NCBI GenBank assembly: GCA_964450865.1
Contig: CAYVHB010000012.1
Coordinates: 24,696 to 88,695 of the forward strand
Length of the DNA stretch: 64,000 nucleotides
From: CAYVHB01 sp964450865
Lineage (GTDB): Bacteria; Bacillota; Clostridia; Saccharofermentanales; UBA5734
Direction: 5' to 3'
Below the pieces are notes generated by a model. It made no database searches and was not told where the DNA came from. It saw only the letters and a program-made list of their open reading frames with translations. Positions within the stretch are counted from its first letter, which is position 1. Every line of letters starts with the position of its first letter. Made by a program: the position numbers and the translations under genes. Shown piece after piece: positions 54,307-63,828 of the stretch.

Positions 54307-55743
54307 ATGTCATCCATCAAGGTCATTTTCCGATATGGCTATCTGATCGGCCCCCGTTCGTTTTATCGTGAAGCGTTGCTGGTGATGTTGCCGGTTATCG
54401 GGCAGCAGCTGATCAGTACGCTGTTTATTTTTGCTGATAACCTGATGGTCGGCCAGGTCAGTGCCCAGACCCTGGCGGGCGTTGCGATCGCCAACAAATA
54501 TTTCCTGGTATTTAACGGGATTTTCTGGGGGATTACCGGTGCAGCCGGCTTGCTGATTTCCCAGTACCATGGCGCGAACGACCGCGATGAATGTCAGCGC
54601 CTGTTCAGTCTGCAGATCATCGCCGGCGCGGTTGTCAGCCTGGTTTTTACCCTGGCTTTGTTGCTGTTTCCACGTTTTTTCCTGCAGCTTTTTGTCCGGG
54701 ATGAGATGACCATCCAGGCCGGCCTGGCCTATCTGCCGCTGGTCAGCCTCAGTTACCTGCCGGCAGCGATCGCCATGATCGGCATGTTTTCCTTGCGCGC
54801 TGTCGGCTATACCCGCCTGCCGCTGCTGGCCGGTTTCCTGGGCATCATGCTGAACCTGCTGCTGAACTGGGTCCTGATCTTTGGCAAGCTGGGCCTGCCA
54901 GCCATGGGGGCCAGGGGCGCGGCGCTGGCGACTTTGCTGGCCAGGCTGATGGAGGCTTCCTTTTACATTTTCTGGATTGGAACCGGCCGGACCCTTTTTA
55001 CCTGGCAGCTGCGGACTGTCCGCCAGATGCGCATGATCGTCTGGCGGATGGTGCTGGCCAAGGCGATTCCACTGACCGTCAATGAGCTGTTTTTCACAGT
55101 CGGGCTGAATCTGTTCTTCTGGAGCTATGCCCGGATGGCCAGTGCGGCCGTGCCGGCTATTGTGATCAGTGAACAGGCCTACGGCATCCTGACCATCGTT
55201 TTTGGCGGCATGGCCGCCGGTGTTTCCGTCCTGGTTGGCAAACGGCTGGGTGCCGGTGACTTTGCCCAGGCCCGGATCCATGCTGACCGTCTCACCGCTT
55301 TTCATGGTGGCCTGGCCCTGGTCATGGGCCTCGTGGCCTTGCTCGTCGCGCCACTGATCCCGCAATTATTCGCTGTTACACCGGAACTGCGGACCCTGGC
55401 TGGGAAACTGATCATGATCCAGGCATTATTCCTGATCCCGACGATCATTTATAACAATATTTTCTTCGTTTTACGGGCTGGCGGCGACATGCGTTCGGCG
55501 TTTATCCTGGATACCATCTATCCCTGGCTGCTGCCAATCCCGCTTGCCGTCCTGCTGGCAACACACTGGCCTTCGTTCCTGAAGCCCGGCTTGCCGCTGG
55601 CCTTTCTGGCCATCCAGTTCGTCCTGAACCTGCGCCTGCTGCCGGCTTTATGGTATCTGCGCCGGGGACGCTGGATCCAGAACCTGACTGAGCTGCCGAT
55701 CAGCCGGCCGGTTGTCCTGCCAGCGCCGGACACGGATCCGTGA
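54307..55743 (+). CDS. MATE family efflux transporter
   Basis: The 478-residue multidrug exporter has twelve predicted helices and MATE landmarks in both halves: LPVIGQQLISTLFIFADNLMVGQVSAQTLAGVAIANKYF, GAAGLLISQYHGAND, and in the second half KAIPLTVNELFFTVGLNLFFWSYARMAS and LVGKRLGAGDFAQARIHAD. It uses a sodium or proton gradient to export organic cations; the drug range cannot be read. A TGAGGTCG site precedes the ATG, and a TATAAT at 54254-54259 may be its -10. It appears to be a single-gene unit. Confidence 0.93.
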   Translation: MSSIKVIFRYGYLIGPRSFYREALLVMLPVIGQQLISTLFIFADNLMVGQVSAQTLAGVAIANKYFLVFNGIFWGITGAAGLLISQYHGANDRDECQRLFSLQIIAGAVVSLVFTLALLLFPRFFLQLFVRDEMTIQAGLAYLPLVSLSYLPAAIAMIGMFSLRAVGYTRLPLLAGFLGIMLNLLLNWVLIFGKLGLPAMGARGAALATLLARLMEASFYIFWIGTGRTLFTWQLRTVRQMRMIVWRMVLAKAIPLTVNELFFTVGLNLFFWSYARMASAAVPAIVISEQAYGILTIVFGGMAAGVSVLVGKRLGAGDFAQARIHADRLTAFHGGLALVMGLVALLVAPLIPQLFAVTPELRTLAGKLIMIQALFLIPTIIYNNIFFVLRAGGDMRSAFILDTIYPWLLPIPLAVLLATHWPSFLKPGLPLAFLAIQFVLNLRLLPALWYLRRGRWIQNLTELPISRPVVLPAPDTDP

Positions 55744-55751
55744 TCCGGGGA

Positions 55752-56264
55752 TCAGTCGGGGATGCCGTCGTGATCAATGTCGATCATGCCTTCACCAGCC
55801 ACCCCGAACAATTCGCGGCCGATCAGGCGTCGCTCATTGCGCTCAGCCTCGACCAGATCGCCCAGGAAACGCCGGACTTTCTCCGGCTTCTTGATATTCT
55901 TCAGGAGAATCTGGTTATCGGACTGGTCAGCTGTATAAACAGTCAGTGAACCGACCCCGAATATCTTCTGGCCGAAAGACTGCACCAGCTTGATATCCAG
56001 AATGCGATAAAGCAGGACGTCATTGGTACGGGTATTGAGCAGGCCAATCCGGCAGGTCAGGCGCTCATCGTCGATGATGTAGCGGGTGAAAGAAATCGGC
56101 ATGCCCAGGATCCGCTTGCGGTCTTTCCAGAGAATGCGGATATCCTGTGAGACTTCAGAGAAAGTTTTGTGCTGCGGCCGGGGCGTGGTGGCCGGCGTAC
56201 CGGTTGACTGGTCGTTGTCAGGCGGTGTGGTCTTGTTGTTCTGGGGCGATTTCGTGTCAGCCAT
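55752..56264 (-). CDS. Bacterial PH-like domain protein with DxDxDGxxD tail
   Basis: The 170-residue protein has a polar Thr/Pro/Gln-rich start of about 35 residues, then a bacterial PH-like domain (FTRYIIDDERLTCRIGLLNTRTNDVLLYRILDIKLVQSFGQKIFGVGSLTVYTADQ) of the kind in YdbS/YdbT-like proteins, and a short helix. No membrane helix is visible, unlike YdbT. It ends DIDHDGIPD, which matches the calcium loop pattern DxDxDGxxD. AAAGGAAG precedes the ATG. It is convergent with the MATE gene, 8 bases apart. The role is unknown. Confidence 0.72.
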   Translation of the reverse strand: MADTKSPQNNKTTPPDNDQSTGTPATTPRPQHKTFSEVSQDIRILWKDRKRILGMPISFTRYIIDDERLTCRIGLLNTRTNDVLLYRILDIKLVQSFGQKIFGVGSLTVYTADQSDNQILLKNIKKPEKVRRFLGDLVEAERNERRLIGRELFGVAGEGMIDIDHDGIPD

Positions 56265-56790
56265 GGTGATACTTCCTTTCGGATGAGTTGCTTCTTGCGG
56301 TTAAGCGTCGTTCTGGATGCTGTTTTCCAAGTGGCCGGGTGCCAGCTGTTGCATGCGTTTTTGAGCGGTTGACTGTCAGATAAACCATCTGGCCAGGATA
56401 GCCCTGCCGCAAGCTGCAGTTGGCTGATCATCGGACATCCGTGTAAAGTCAGGATAATCCCTCTGCCAGGCATAGCCGGAATCTTTTGTCTGCGGGACCG
56501 TTGGCCGCTTCTGTCTTTATTTTATCCTGATCCGCGCAGTCAGCCAATGGGTTGTCGTGATTTTTCTCGGTACCGGCTTGCCGACATCCGGATTATCGTT
56601 CTATGATAAAGCAGAATGAGCGACGCCAGGCCTGCTTCATGCTTCCCGGATCTGTGCCATGCCGATTTCGGGTGATTCGGCTGCTTCACATTTCTCTTGG
56701 CCCGAAACCAGGTTTGACTGGCTTCATTCAATCATTTTAACACTTGTATCCGTTCAATCATTTTCATAATTACCTGGAAGGAATATTGAT
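56265..56790. other. Non-coding divergent region between the PH-like gene and rsmE
   Basis: About 525 bases hold no convincing gene. Near rsmE, TTCAATCATTTT occurs exactly twice (56727-56738 and 56753-56764, period 26). A TTGACT at 56714-56719 may be a -35 element, but the -10 is weak. I see no RNA gene. Confidence 0.5.
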
Positions 56791-57546
56791 ATGCCACGTT
56801 TTTTTATCGAGCAAACGGTTGATCCGGGCCAGGTTTCCCTGCGGATCGATGGCGAGGATGCCCGTCACATCCGCGATGTGCTGCGCATGCGGCCTGGTGA
56901 GAAACTGATCGTTTGTGACGGGGCCCGCACGGATCTGTTGACGCAGATCACAGCCCTGGACTCCGGCGGGGTGACTCTGGCCATTGAAGAGCGGCGGCCC
57001 AGCCAGACGGAATCGCCGCTGGATATCTGGCTCTTCCAGGGATTGCCGAAGGCTGACAAGCTGGAGACGATCATCCAGAAAACGGTCGAACTGGGTGTCC
57101 TGCACATTATACCGGTCCAGTGCCGGCGTTCTGTCGTCCGTCTTGATGCGCGTGATGTCGACAAGAAGCTGGGCCGCTGGAACAAAATCGCCCAGGAGGC
57201 TGCCAAGCAGTGTGGCCGGGGCGTCTTGCCGGATGTGATCCGGCCGCTGACCTTTGCCGCAGCGGTTGCCCTGGCCGGACAGCTGGACATGGCGCTGATC
57301 CCATGGGAGAATGAGCGCCAGCAATCCATGCGCCAGCTATTGTCTGCTGCTCACAGTGAATTTGAACACACAAGCCGGCGGTCGAAGGTAGGCATTTTTA
57401 TCGGTCCCGAAGGCGGTTTTGCCCCGGATGAGATCGAGCTGGCCCTTGCTGGTGGCTGGCAGCCCGTTTCCCTGGGCCCGCGCATCCTGCGCACCGAGAC
57501 CGCCGGCCCCGCCGTCCTGGCGATGCTCAGCTACCAGTTTGAATAA
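56791..57546 (+). CDS. rsmE: 16S rRNA m3U1498 methyltransferase RsmE
   Basis: RsmE methylates U1498 of 16S rRNA. The 251-residue SPOUT enzyme has an N-terminal PUA-like domain (GEDARHIRDVLRMRPGEKLIVCDG) and the knotted SAM domain: QGLPKADKLETIIQKTVELGV, IPVQCRRSVVR, WNKIAQEAAKQCGR, FIGPEGGFAPDEIELA and SLGPRILRTETAGPAVLAML. GGAAGGAA precedes the ATG. In many Bacillota it follows prmA; here it sits some 41 kb away, upstream of hisS. Confidence 0.95.
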   Translation: MPRFFIEQTVDPGQVSLRIDGEDARHIRDVLRMRPGEKLIVCDGARTDLLTQITALDSGGVTLAIEERRPSQTESPLDIWLFQGLPKADKLETIIQKTVELGVLHIIPVQCRRSVVRLDARDVDKKLGRWNKIAQEAAKQCGRGVLPDVIRPLTFAAAVALAGQLDMALIPWENERQQSMRQLLSAAHSEFEHTSRRSKVGIFIGPEGGFAPDEIELALAGGWQPVSLGPRILRTETAGPAVLAMLSYQFE

Positions 57547-57772
57547 ATTATCCAGATTCCGGTGATCAAGGCCGTGATCGAGAAACGTGCAGCCAATGGG
57601 GTGTCCTCTAGACACGGACAATCTGCAAACGATCAGCGGTACCGGGCGAGCAGCAAATGGCGAGCTGCATATGGTCGGCTGCACCGGACGAGCAGCATGT
57701 GCCGGTGATGACTTTTACCGGTTGGTGGGGTATAATATTACGAATCTTTGAATTTGGGGGAGCGTCATTCGC

Positions 57773-59035
57773 ATGAAAATCAGTGCGCCCAAGGGGACGC
57801 GGGATATTTTGCCGGCGGAGATTGGCAGCTGGCAGCGGGCCGAGCGGATTTTCGCCGATGTCTGCAGCCGTTATGGCTATCAGGAGATCCGGTTGCCAAC
57901 CTTTGAACATACAGAGTTGTTCCAGCGCGGGGTCGGTGATACGACCGACGTCGTGCAGAAGGAGATGTACACCTTCCTCGACAAGGGCGGCCGCAGTATA
58001 TCGCTGCGCCCGGAAGGCACAGCCGGCGTAGTTCGCAGTTTCCTGGAAAATGGCATGGCTTCCTGGCCGTCACCGGTCCGGCTCTGGTATAACATCACGG
58101 CATTCCGCTATGAAAATGTACAGAAGGGCCGATATCGTGAATTTCACCAGTTCGGTTGCGAGTGTTTCGGTGCAGCCGGTCCCGTCGTTGATGCCGAGCT
58201 GGTCAGCCTGCTGGCCCAGTTTTTCCACGAGCTGGGCCTGGCCCAGACCAGCCTGCGGATCAACAGCATCGGCTGTCCCGTCTGCCGCGGCGCCTACAAT
58301 GAGCAGCTGCGCGACTATCTGCGCCCGCAGCTGGACACCCTTTGCGCGACCTGCAAGGAGCGTTACACCAGGAATCCGCTGCGCATTCTTGACTGCAAGG
58401 AGCCAGAATGCCAGCCGGTGACCAAAGCGGCGCCGGCCTTGCTCGACCACCTTTGCCCGGATTGCCAGGCCCATTTCGACGGCCTGTGCGCGGCCCTTGA
58501 CGAACTGGGCATCCCCTATCAGATCGATAAAGGCATTGTCCGCGGCCTGGACTACTATACCCGGACCGTTTTTGAGTTCGTTTCCGAGCATGTCGGCACC
58601 CAGGGGACTATCTGCGGCGGTGGCCGTTACGATGGCCTGGTGGCTGATATCGGCGGTCCCAGCACACCGGGCATCGGCTTTGCCCTCGGTGTCGAGCGCC
58701 TGCTGATGGAGCTGGCCGCCCAGGGCGTTGCCGCGCCGTCCTCGCTCAGTCCGACGATCTACATCGCAGCACTGGGCGATAACGCCCCGCAAGCCCGGAT
58801 CCTTTGTGCTAATCTGCGCCGCAGCGGCATTCGCGCCGAGGTTGACCTGATGGCGCGCAGCTTCAAGGCCCAACTGAAATATGCCGGTAAAAGCGGCGTC
58901 CGTTATATGCTGGTGCTGGGTGACGATGAGCTGGCCAGCGGCATCGGCCAGCTTAAAGACCTGGCAGCTGGCCAGAGCCAGCCGGTCCGCCTGGACGAAC
59001 TGGCTGCGGTGCTGCTAGCGATGTCCATGCCGTAA
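57773..59035 (+). CDS. hisS: Histidyl-tRNA synthetase
   Basis: HisRS charges tRNA-His. The 420-residue class II enzyme has ISAPKGTRDILP, motif 1 (YGYQEIRLPTFEHTELFQRGVGDTTDVVQKEMYTF), motif 2 (LWYNITAFRYENVQKGRYREFHQFGCE), the HisA box GLDYYTRTVFEF, CGGGRYDGL and motif 3 (PGIGFALGVERL), then the anticodon domain. GGGGGAG precedes the ATG and a TATAAT lies at 57731-57736. It pairs with aspS as in many Bacillota, but a repeat array separates them here. Confidence 0.96.
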   Translation: MKISAPKGTRDILPAEIGSWQRAERIFADVCSRYGYQEIRLPTFEHTELFQRGVGDTTDVVQKEMYTFLDKGGRSISLRPEGTAGVVRSFLENGMASWPSPVRLWYNITAFRYENVQKGRYREFHQFGCECFGAAGPVVDAELVSLLAQFFHELGLAQTSLRINSIGCPVCRGAYNEQLRDYLRPQLDTLCATCKERYTRNPLRILDCKEPECQPVTKAAPALLDHLCPDCQAHFDGLCAALDELGIPYQIDKGIVRGLDYYTRTVFEFVSEHVGTQGTICGGGRYDGLVADIGGPSTPGIGFALGVERLLMELAAQGVAAPSSLSPTIYIAALGDNAPQARILCANLRRSGIRAEVDLMARSFKAQLKYAGKSGVRYMLVLGDDELASGIGQLKDLAAGQSQPVRLDELAAVLLAMSMP

Positions 59036-59114
59036 AATTGGCATTTTCCCATTTCATCCGGCCGGATCGCACCAGCAGTCATCAGGTCAGGCATCTGCCC
59101 AGGCCCGGTTGGCC

Positions 59115-59329
59115 CTGAGATCACACCCGGCTGGATATCGCGCCTGAGATCACACCCGGCTGGATATCNNNNNNNNNNNNNNNNNNNNNNNNNNNNNNNN
59201 NNNNNNNNNNNNNNNNNNNNNNNNNNNNNNNNNNNNNNNNNNNNNNNNNNNNNNNNNNNNNNNNNNNNCGCCTGAGATCACACCCGGCTGGATATCACGC
59301 CTGAGATCACACCCGACCGGATCGCGCCA
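59115..59329 (+). repeat. 29-bp tandem repeat array broken by an assembly gap
   Basis: A unit starting CTGAGATCACACCCGGCTGG begins at 59115 and 59144 (period 29) and, after the gap, at 59272 and 59301 (period 29). The last copy has decayed. There are no spacers between units, so it is a tandem array, and its copy number is unknown. Confidence 0.92.
59169..59268. other. Assembly gap (100 N)
   Basis: Exactly 100 N lie inside the 29-bp array. A round 100 is usually a placeholder, so the true length is unknown. Confidence 0.97.
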
Positions 59330-59391
59330 GCGATCACATTTGTCTCGCACTTATCATAAACAATCTGAACACCACAGGGGGAACTATCACC

Positions 59392-61194
59392 ATGTCAGAA
59401 CAAATGCACGGCCTGAAGCGGACCAGCCGCTGCGCCGAAATCTCGGACCAGATGCTGGGCCAGTCCATCACGCTGATGGGCTGGTGTCACAAACAGCGTG
59501 ACCTCGGCGGCCTGATTTTTATTACCCTGCGCGATCGCAGCGGCGAGATCCAGCTGCTGATTGACGAGTCCTGTCCGGCTGAGGTGCGCGATAAAGCGGC
59601 CAAAGTCCGCAGTGAATATGTCCTGGCCGTACATGGCACCTTGCAGAAGCGGGCCGCAGCCAATCCGGCGATGAAAACCGGCGATGTCGAGCTGCTGGTC
59701 AGCGAGCTGCGCATTCTCAGCGAAGCTCAGACGCCACCCTTTTATATCGAATCCCATGTCAATGCCAATGAGGCCCTGCGCCTGAAGTATCGCTATCTGG
59801 ACCTGCGCCGCCCGGACATGCAGGATAAAATGATCTTGCGCCACCGCATTACCAAACTGACCCGCGACTACTATGACCAAGCCGGTTTCCTCGAGATTGA
59901 GACGCCGATCCTGATCAAGAGCACGCCGGAGGGGGCCCGCGACTACCTGGTCCCCAGCCGCATCTTCCAGGGCCGGTTCTTTGCCCTGCCGCAGTCGCCC
60001 CAGCTGTACAAGCAGCTGCTGATGCTGGCCGGCTACGACCGCTATATGCAGATCGCGCGGTGCTTCCGCGACGAGGACCTGCGGGCCGATCGCCAGCCGG
60101 AATTTACCCAGATCGACCTCGAGATGGCCTTCGTCGACGTCGAGGATGTCATCGCCGTCAATGAAGGCTTCCTGCAGCGGCTGTTCAGCGAAATCATGGG
60201 TGTGGAGCTGACATTACCGCTGCCGCGCCTGACCTATCCCGAGGCCATGCGCCGTTTTGGCTCGGACAAACCGGACATCCGCTTTGGCATGGAGCTGACG
60301 GATATTTCCGACCTGGTCGCCGACAGTGCGTTCAAGGTCTTCGCCGATGCTCTGGCGGCCGGTGGCAGCGTCCAGCTGATTGCCGTGCCGGGTGGCAGTT
60401 CAATGACGCGCAAGGAGATCGACTCCCTGGCTGAATATGTCAAGACCTACCGGGCCAGGGGCCTGGCCTGGCTGACTGTCGAGGATCATCCGCGTGGTTC
60501 GATCCTGAAATTTGTCGATCCGGACCTGGTTGCCACCATGGCGGCCCGCGCCGGCGCTGTGGCGGGTGATCTGCTGCTGATTGTTGCCGATCGCCAGCCC
60601 GTCGTCCTCGATGCCCTCGGCCAGCTGCGCTGCGAAGTGGCCCGCCGGCTGCACCTGGTCCGTCCGGACGATTATCAGCTGCTGTGGGTGACCGAATTCC
60701 CGCTGCTGGAATATGATGAAGAAGCCGGCCGTTACGTGGCGATGCATCATCCCTTCACCAGTCCGATGGACGAAGACCTCGACCTGCTGGTTACCAGCCC
60801 GGGCGCGGTCCGGGCCAAGGCCTATGATATTATCCTGAACGGGACAGAACTGGGCGGCGGCAGCATCCGCATTCACAATCAGGCCCTGCAGCAGCAGATG
60901 TTCAACCTGCTCGGCTTTAGCGAAGAACAGGCCTGGAGCCGGTTCGGATACCTGCTTGAGGCCTTCCAGTTTGGTGTGCCGCCCCATGGTGGCCTGGCCT
61001 TTGGCCTCGACCGCCTGGTCATGCTCCTGACCGGCAGTGACAGCATCCGTGATGTGATTGCTTTCCCGAAAGTTCAGAACTCCTCGTGCCTGATGACCGA
61101 AGCGCCCAGTGTCGTCGACCAGAAGCAGCTTGAGGAACTTGGCCTGGCCATTGCCATAACCGACAATCAGCAGGGAAGTGACAGTCATGCCTGA
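59392..61194 (+). CDS. aspS: Bacterial-type aspartyl-tRNA synthetase
   Basis: This is the full-length bacterial AspRS, 600 residues, with OB anticodon domain (MGWCHKQRDLGGLIFITLRDRSGEIQLLID), motif 1 (FLEIETPILIKSTPEGARDYLVPSR), motif 2 (IARCFRDEDLRADRQPEFTQIDLEM), the GAD insertion domain (about 280-420) and motif 3 (GGLAFGLDRLVMLLTG). Since a second AspRS sits in the gatCAB operon, this one may be specific for tRNA-Asp. A GGGGGAA site precedes the ATG. Its end overlaps the lepB start by 8 bases. Confidence 0.97.
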   Translation: MSEQMHGLKRTSRCAEISDQMLGQSITLMGWCHKQRDLGGLIFITLRDRSGEIQLLIDESCPAEVRDKAAKVRSEYVLAVHGTLQKRAAANPAMKTGDVELLVSELRILSEAQTPPFYIESHVNANEALRLKYRYLDLRRPDMQDKMILRHRITKLTRDYYDQAGFLEIETPILIKSTPEGARDYLVPSRIFQGRFFALPQSPQLYKQLLMLAGYDRYMQIARCFRDEDLRADRQPEFTQIDLEMAFVDVEDVIAVNEGFLQRLFSEIMGVELTLPLPRLTYPEAMRRFGSDKPDIRFGMELTDISDLVADSAFKVFADALAAGGSVQLIAVPGGSSMTRKEIDSLAEYVKTYRARGLAWLTVEDHPRGSILKFVDPDLVATMAARAGAVAGDLLLIVADRQPVVLDALGQLRCEVARRLHLVRPDDYQLLWVTEFPLLEYDEEAGRYVAMHHPFTSPMDEDLDLLVTSPGAVRAKAYDIILNGTELGGGSIRIHNQALQQQMFNLLGFSEEQAWSRFGYLLEAFQFGVPPHGGLAFGLDRLVMLLTGSDSIRDVIAFPKVQNSSCLMTEAPSVVDQKQLEELGLAIAITDNQQGSDSHA

Positions 61195-61768
61195 AAGAAC
61201 CACCCGGGCGACTCAGGCGACCCAGCAGGAGCCGGATATCCTGCTTGAACTGCTGGACTGGCTTAAATATATCCTGGCCGCCGTCCTGATTGGCTTGTTG
61301 CTGGTCGTGTTCGTGGTACAGCGCAATGCCGTGATCGGTGACTCGATGGTCCCGACCCTGCACCAGAATGACCAGTTGCTGGTCGAAAAAGTCAGCAAGT
61401 ACTTTGACGGCGTCAACTATGGCGACATCATTACGATCAGCACCAAGGATCTGCCGGACCACGAAGGTGGCCCCAACATTATCAAGCGGGTCGTCGGCCT
61501 GCCCGGCGACACCATCGAAATCAAGGACGACGGCGTTTACCGCAATGGCCAGCTGCTAGCCGAGCCCTACCTGACCGATGGCACCCGGACTGTGATCCGT
61601 GATCCCGATTACGCCAGGGTCACGCTGCAGGATGAGCAGTATTATGTGATGGGTGACAATCGCGAAGTCAGCCTCGACAGCCGCAGCATTGGACCGGTGA
61701 CCCACAAGAGCATCATCGGCGAAGTTGTGCTGCGATTTTTTCCGTTCTCCGCATTTGGCCAGCCCTGA
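61187..61768 (+). CDS. lepB: Signal peptidase I
   Basis: Signal peptidase I cuts signal peptides from exported proteins at the outer membrane face. The 193-residue protein has one N-terminal helix (YILAAVLIGLLLVVFVV), the catalytic Ser53 in IGDSMVPTL, Lys100 in IIKRVVGLPGD and the box E-like YVMGDNREVSLDSRSIGPV. Ser and Lys at these sites mark the bacterial S26A type. ATG 61187 overlaps the aspS end and has AGGGAAG upstream; a GTG at 61178 is also in frame. Confidence 0.95.
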   Translation: MPERTTRATQATQQEPDILLELLDWLKYILAAVLIGLLLVVFVVQRNAVIGDSMVPTLHQNDQLLVEKVSKYFDGVNYGDIITISTKDLPDHEGGPNIIKRVVGLPGDTIEIKDDGVYRNGQLLAEPYLTDGTRTVIRDPDYARVTLQDEQYYVMGDNREVSLDSRSIGPVTHKSIIGEVVLRFFPFSAFGQP

Positions 61769-61803
61769 ATAACCGGACCCGACTGGAGGTACAACGACCC
61801 CCC

Positions 61804-63615
61804 ATGCCATCTGAACGACAACTCAAAATCCGCAATTTCTGCATCATTGCCCATATTGATCACGGCAAATCGACCCTGGCTGACCGGATGATCGAGCGCA
61901 CCGGTGTACTGACAGCACGCGAAATGCAGAGCCAGGTGCTCGACAATATGGATATTGAGCGCGAGCGCGGGATTACCATCAAGGCCCAGGCGGTCCGCAT
62001 GACCTATCAGGCCGCTGATGGCGAGAGCTACACGCTCAATCTGATCGACACCCCCGGACACGTTGATTTCAATTACGAAGTATCACGGACCCTGGCCGCC
62101 TGTGACGGCGCCGTGCTGGTTGTCGACGCGGCCCAGGGCATCGAAGCCCAGACCCTGGCCAACGTCTACCTGGCGATCGACGCCAATCTCGAGGTCCTGC
62201 CGGTTATCAACAAGATTGACCTGCCCTCGGCCCAGCCCGACGTGGTCCGCACTGAAATCGAGGATGTGATCGGCCTTGATGCCAGCTACGCGCCGCTGAT
62301 TTCCGCCAAGAACAATATCAATATCGATGATGTCCTGGAAAAGATCGTCTCGTACCTGCCCTGTCCGCAGGGCGACGAGGATGCGCCCTTGCGGGCCCTG
62401 ATCTTTGACTCCAAATACGATACCTACAAGGGCGTCATTGTCCATGTCAACGTCAAGGAAGGCAGCGTCCGCGCCGGTGACCGCATCCTGATGATGAATA
62501 CGGGCAAGGACTTTATCGTGACCGAGCTGGGCTACTTCCGACCGGGCGAATTTACGCCGAGCCAGGAGCTGCTGGCCGGTGACGTCGGCTACATCGTTGC
62601 CAGCATCAAGAACGTGCGCGACACGGCCGTTGGCGATACGGTTACCCTGGCCAGCCGGCCGGCGACCACACCGCTGCCCGGGTATAAAAAGGTCCAGCCA
62701 ATGGTTTACTGCGGCCTTTATCCGATTGACGGCGCCAAGTACCCGGATCTGCGCGACGCCCTGGAAAAGCTCCAGCTCAACGACGCCGCCCTGGCCTTCG
62801 AACCGGAAACCTCGGCTGCCCTGGGCTTTGGCTTTCGCTGCGGCTTCCTTGGCCTGCTCCACTATGAAATCGTCCAGGAGCGGCTCGAGCGCGAGTTCCT
62901 GCTCGACCTGATATCGACCGCGCCATCGGTTGTGTATAAAGTCATCCTGACTGATGGCACCCAGATTTGGCTCGACAATCCGACCAATATGCCTGATCCG
63001 ACGGATATCGCCAGCATCGAGGAGCCGGTGGTCAAGGCGACGATCCTGACGCCCAAGGATTACGTTGGCAATATCATGGAGCTGTGCCAGGAACGGCGCG
63101 GCCAGTACCACAACATGGACTACCTCGATACCAACCGGGTCATGCTCCACTACGACATGCCGCTCAACGAGATCATCTACGACTTTTTCGATGCCCTGAA
63201 GTCGCGCACCCGCGGCTATGCCTCGCTCGACTATGAGTTCAAGGAATATGCCGAGTCCGACCTGGTCAAGCTTGACATCATGCTTAACAGCGAAGTCGTC
63301 GATGCCCTGTCTTTTATTGTCCATCGCGAAAAGGCTTACAGCCGGGCCCGGCGTATGGCCGAGAAACTCAAGGACAACATCCCGCGCCAGCAGTTCGAAG
63401 TGCCAATCCAGGCCTGCATCGGTGGCAAGATCATCGCTCGCGAGACCGTGCGGGCCTTCCGCAAGGACGTGCTGGCCAAGTGCTATGGCGGCGACATCAC
63501 GCGCAAGAAGAAACTGCTCGAGAAGCAGAAAGAAGGCAAGAAGCGCATGCGCCAGGTCGGAAGCGTCGAAGTGCCACAGGAAGCCTTCATGAGCGTCCTC
63601 AAACTGGACGAATAA
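61804..63615 (+). CDS. lepA: Elongation factor 4 (LepA)
   Basis: LepA is a ribosome-bound GTPase that acts in translation under stress and in ribosome assembly. The 603-residue protein has the G domain with AHIDHGKSTLADRM, switch II DTPGHVDFNYEV and NKIDLPSA. It then has the EF-G-like domains and the LepA-specific C-terminal domain (VPIQACIGGKIIARETVRAFRKDVLAKCYGGDITRKKKLLEKQKEGKKRMRQ). GGAGG precedes the ATG by about 13 bases. It follows lepB by 35 bases in the same orientation. In B. subtilis lepA lies next to hemW. Confidence 0.97.
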   Translation: MPSERQLKIRNFCIIAHIDHGKSTLADRMIERTGVLTAREMQSQVLDNMDIERERGITIKAQAVRMTYQAADGESYTLNLIDTPGHVDFNYEVSRTLAACDGAVLVVDAAQGIEAQTLANVYLAIDANLEVLPVINKIDLPSAQPDVVRTEIEDVIGLDASYAPLISAKNNINIDDVLEKIVSYLPCPQGDEDAPLRALIFDSKYDTYKGVIVHVNVKEGSVRAGDRILMMNTGKDFIVTELGYFRPGEFTPSQELLAGDVGYIVASIKNVRDTAVGDTVTLASRPATTPLPGYKKVQPMVYCGLYPIDGAKYPDLRDALEKLQLNDAALAFEPETSAALGFGFRCGFLGLLHYEIVQERLEREFLLDLISTAPSVVYKVILTDGTQIWLDNPTNMPDPTDIASIEEPVVKATILTPKDYVGNIMELCQERRGQYHNMDYLDTNRVMLHYDMPLNEIIYDFFDALKSRTRGYASLDYEFKEYAESDLVKLDIMLNSEVVDALSFIVHREKAYSRARRMAEKLKDNIPRQQFEVPIQACIGGKIIARETVRAFRKDVLAKCYGGDITRKKKLLEKQKEGKKRMRQVGSVEVPQEAFMSVLKLDE

Positions 63616-63634
63616 GCGGATAACATGATATAAT
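63605..63634 (+). promoter_or_regulatory. Possible promoter for tRNA-Leu
   Basis: TGGACG (63605-63610), 18 bases and TATAAT (63629-63634) lie about 60 bases before the tRNA. The -35 falls in the last lepA codons. Confidence 0.5.
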
Positions 63635-63693
63635 CCGAGTAAATTTTCGGGCCCGCACCAGCCAGGATGATGAATGGCGGTGTGGGCGAACAT

Positions 63694-63775
63694 GCGGATG
63701 TGGTGGAATGGCAGACACGCCGGATTTAGGTTCCGGTGCGCAAGCGTGCAGGTTCAAGTCCTGTCATCCGCACCA
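63694..63775 (+). tRNA. tRNA-Leu (anticodon UAG)
   Basis: The acceptor arm GCGGATG (63694-63700) pairs with CATCCGC (63765-63771), followed by A and an encoded CCA. The anticodon stem CCGGA/TCCGG encloses TTTAGGT, so the anticodon is UAG. The variable arm (TGCGCAAGCGTGC) is long as in class II tRNAs, and the T arm has GGTTCAAGTCC. Confidence 0.97.
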
Positions 63776-63782
63776 ACCCTAG

Positions 63783-63828
63783 TACCATCTATTGATAGAA
63801 TCGCTTCTGTCAGCAGGTGGTATTTTTT
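63783..63828 (+). terminator. Terminator after tRNA-Leu
   Basis: TACCATCT (63783-63790) pairs with AGGTGGTA (63815-63822), with an inner hairpin GATAGAA/TTCTGTC, and is followed by six T. Beyond it to the window end no gene is clear. Confidence 0.82.

Noticed and set aside
59110..59330. CRISPR-like array of 29-bp repeats
   Set aside because: The units abut directly with no spacers, and no cas gene is in the window.
62083..63693. 536-codon open frame opposite lepA
   Set aside because: Shadow of a strongly conserved gene; its composition reflects lepA third-position bias.
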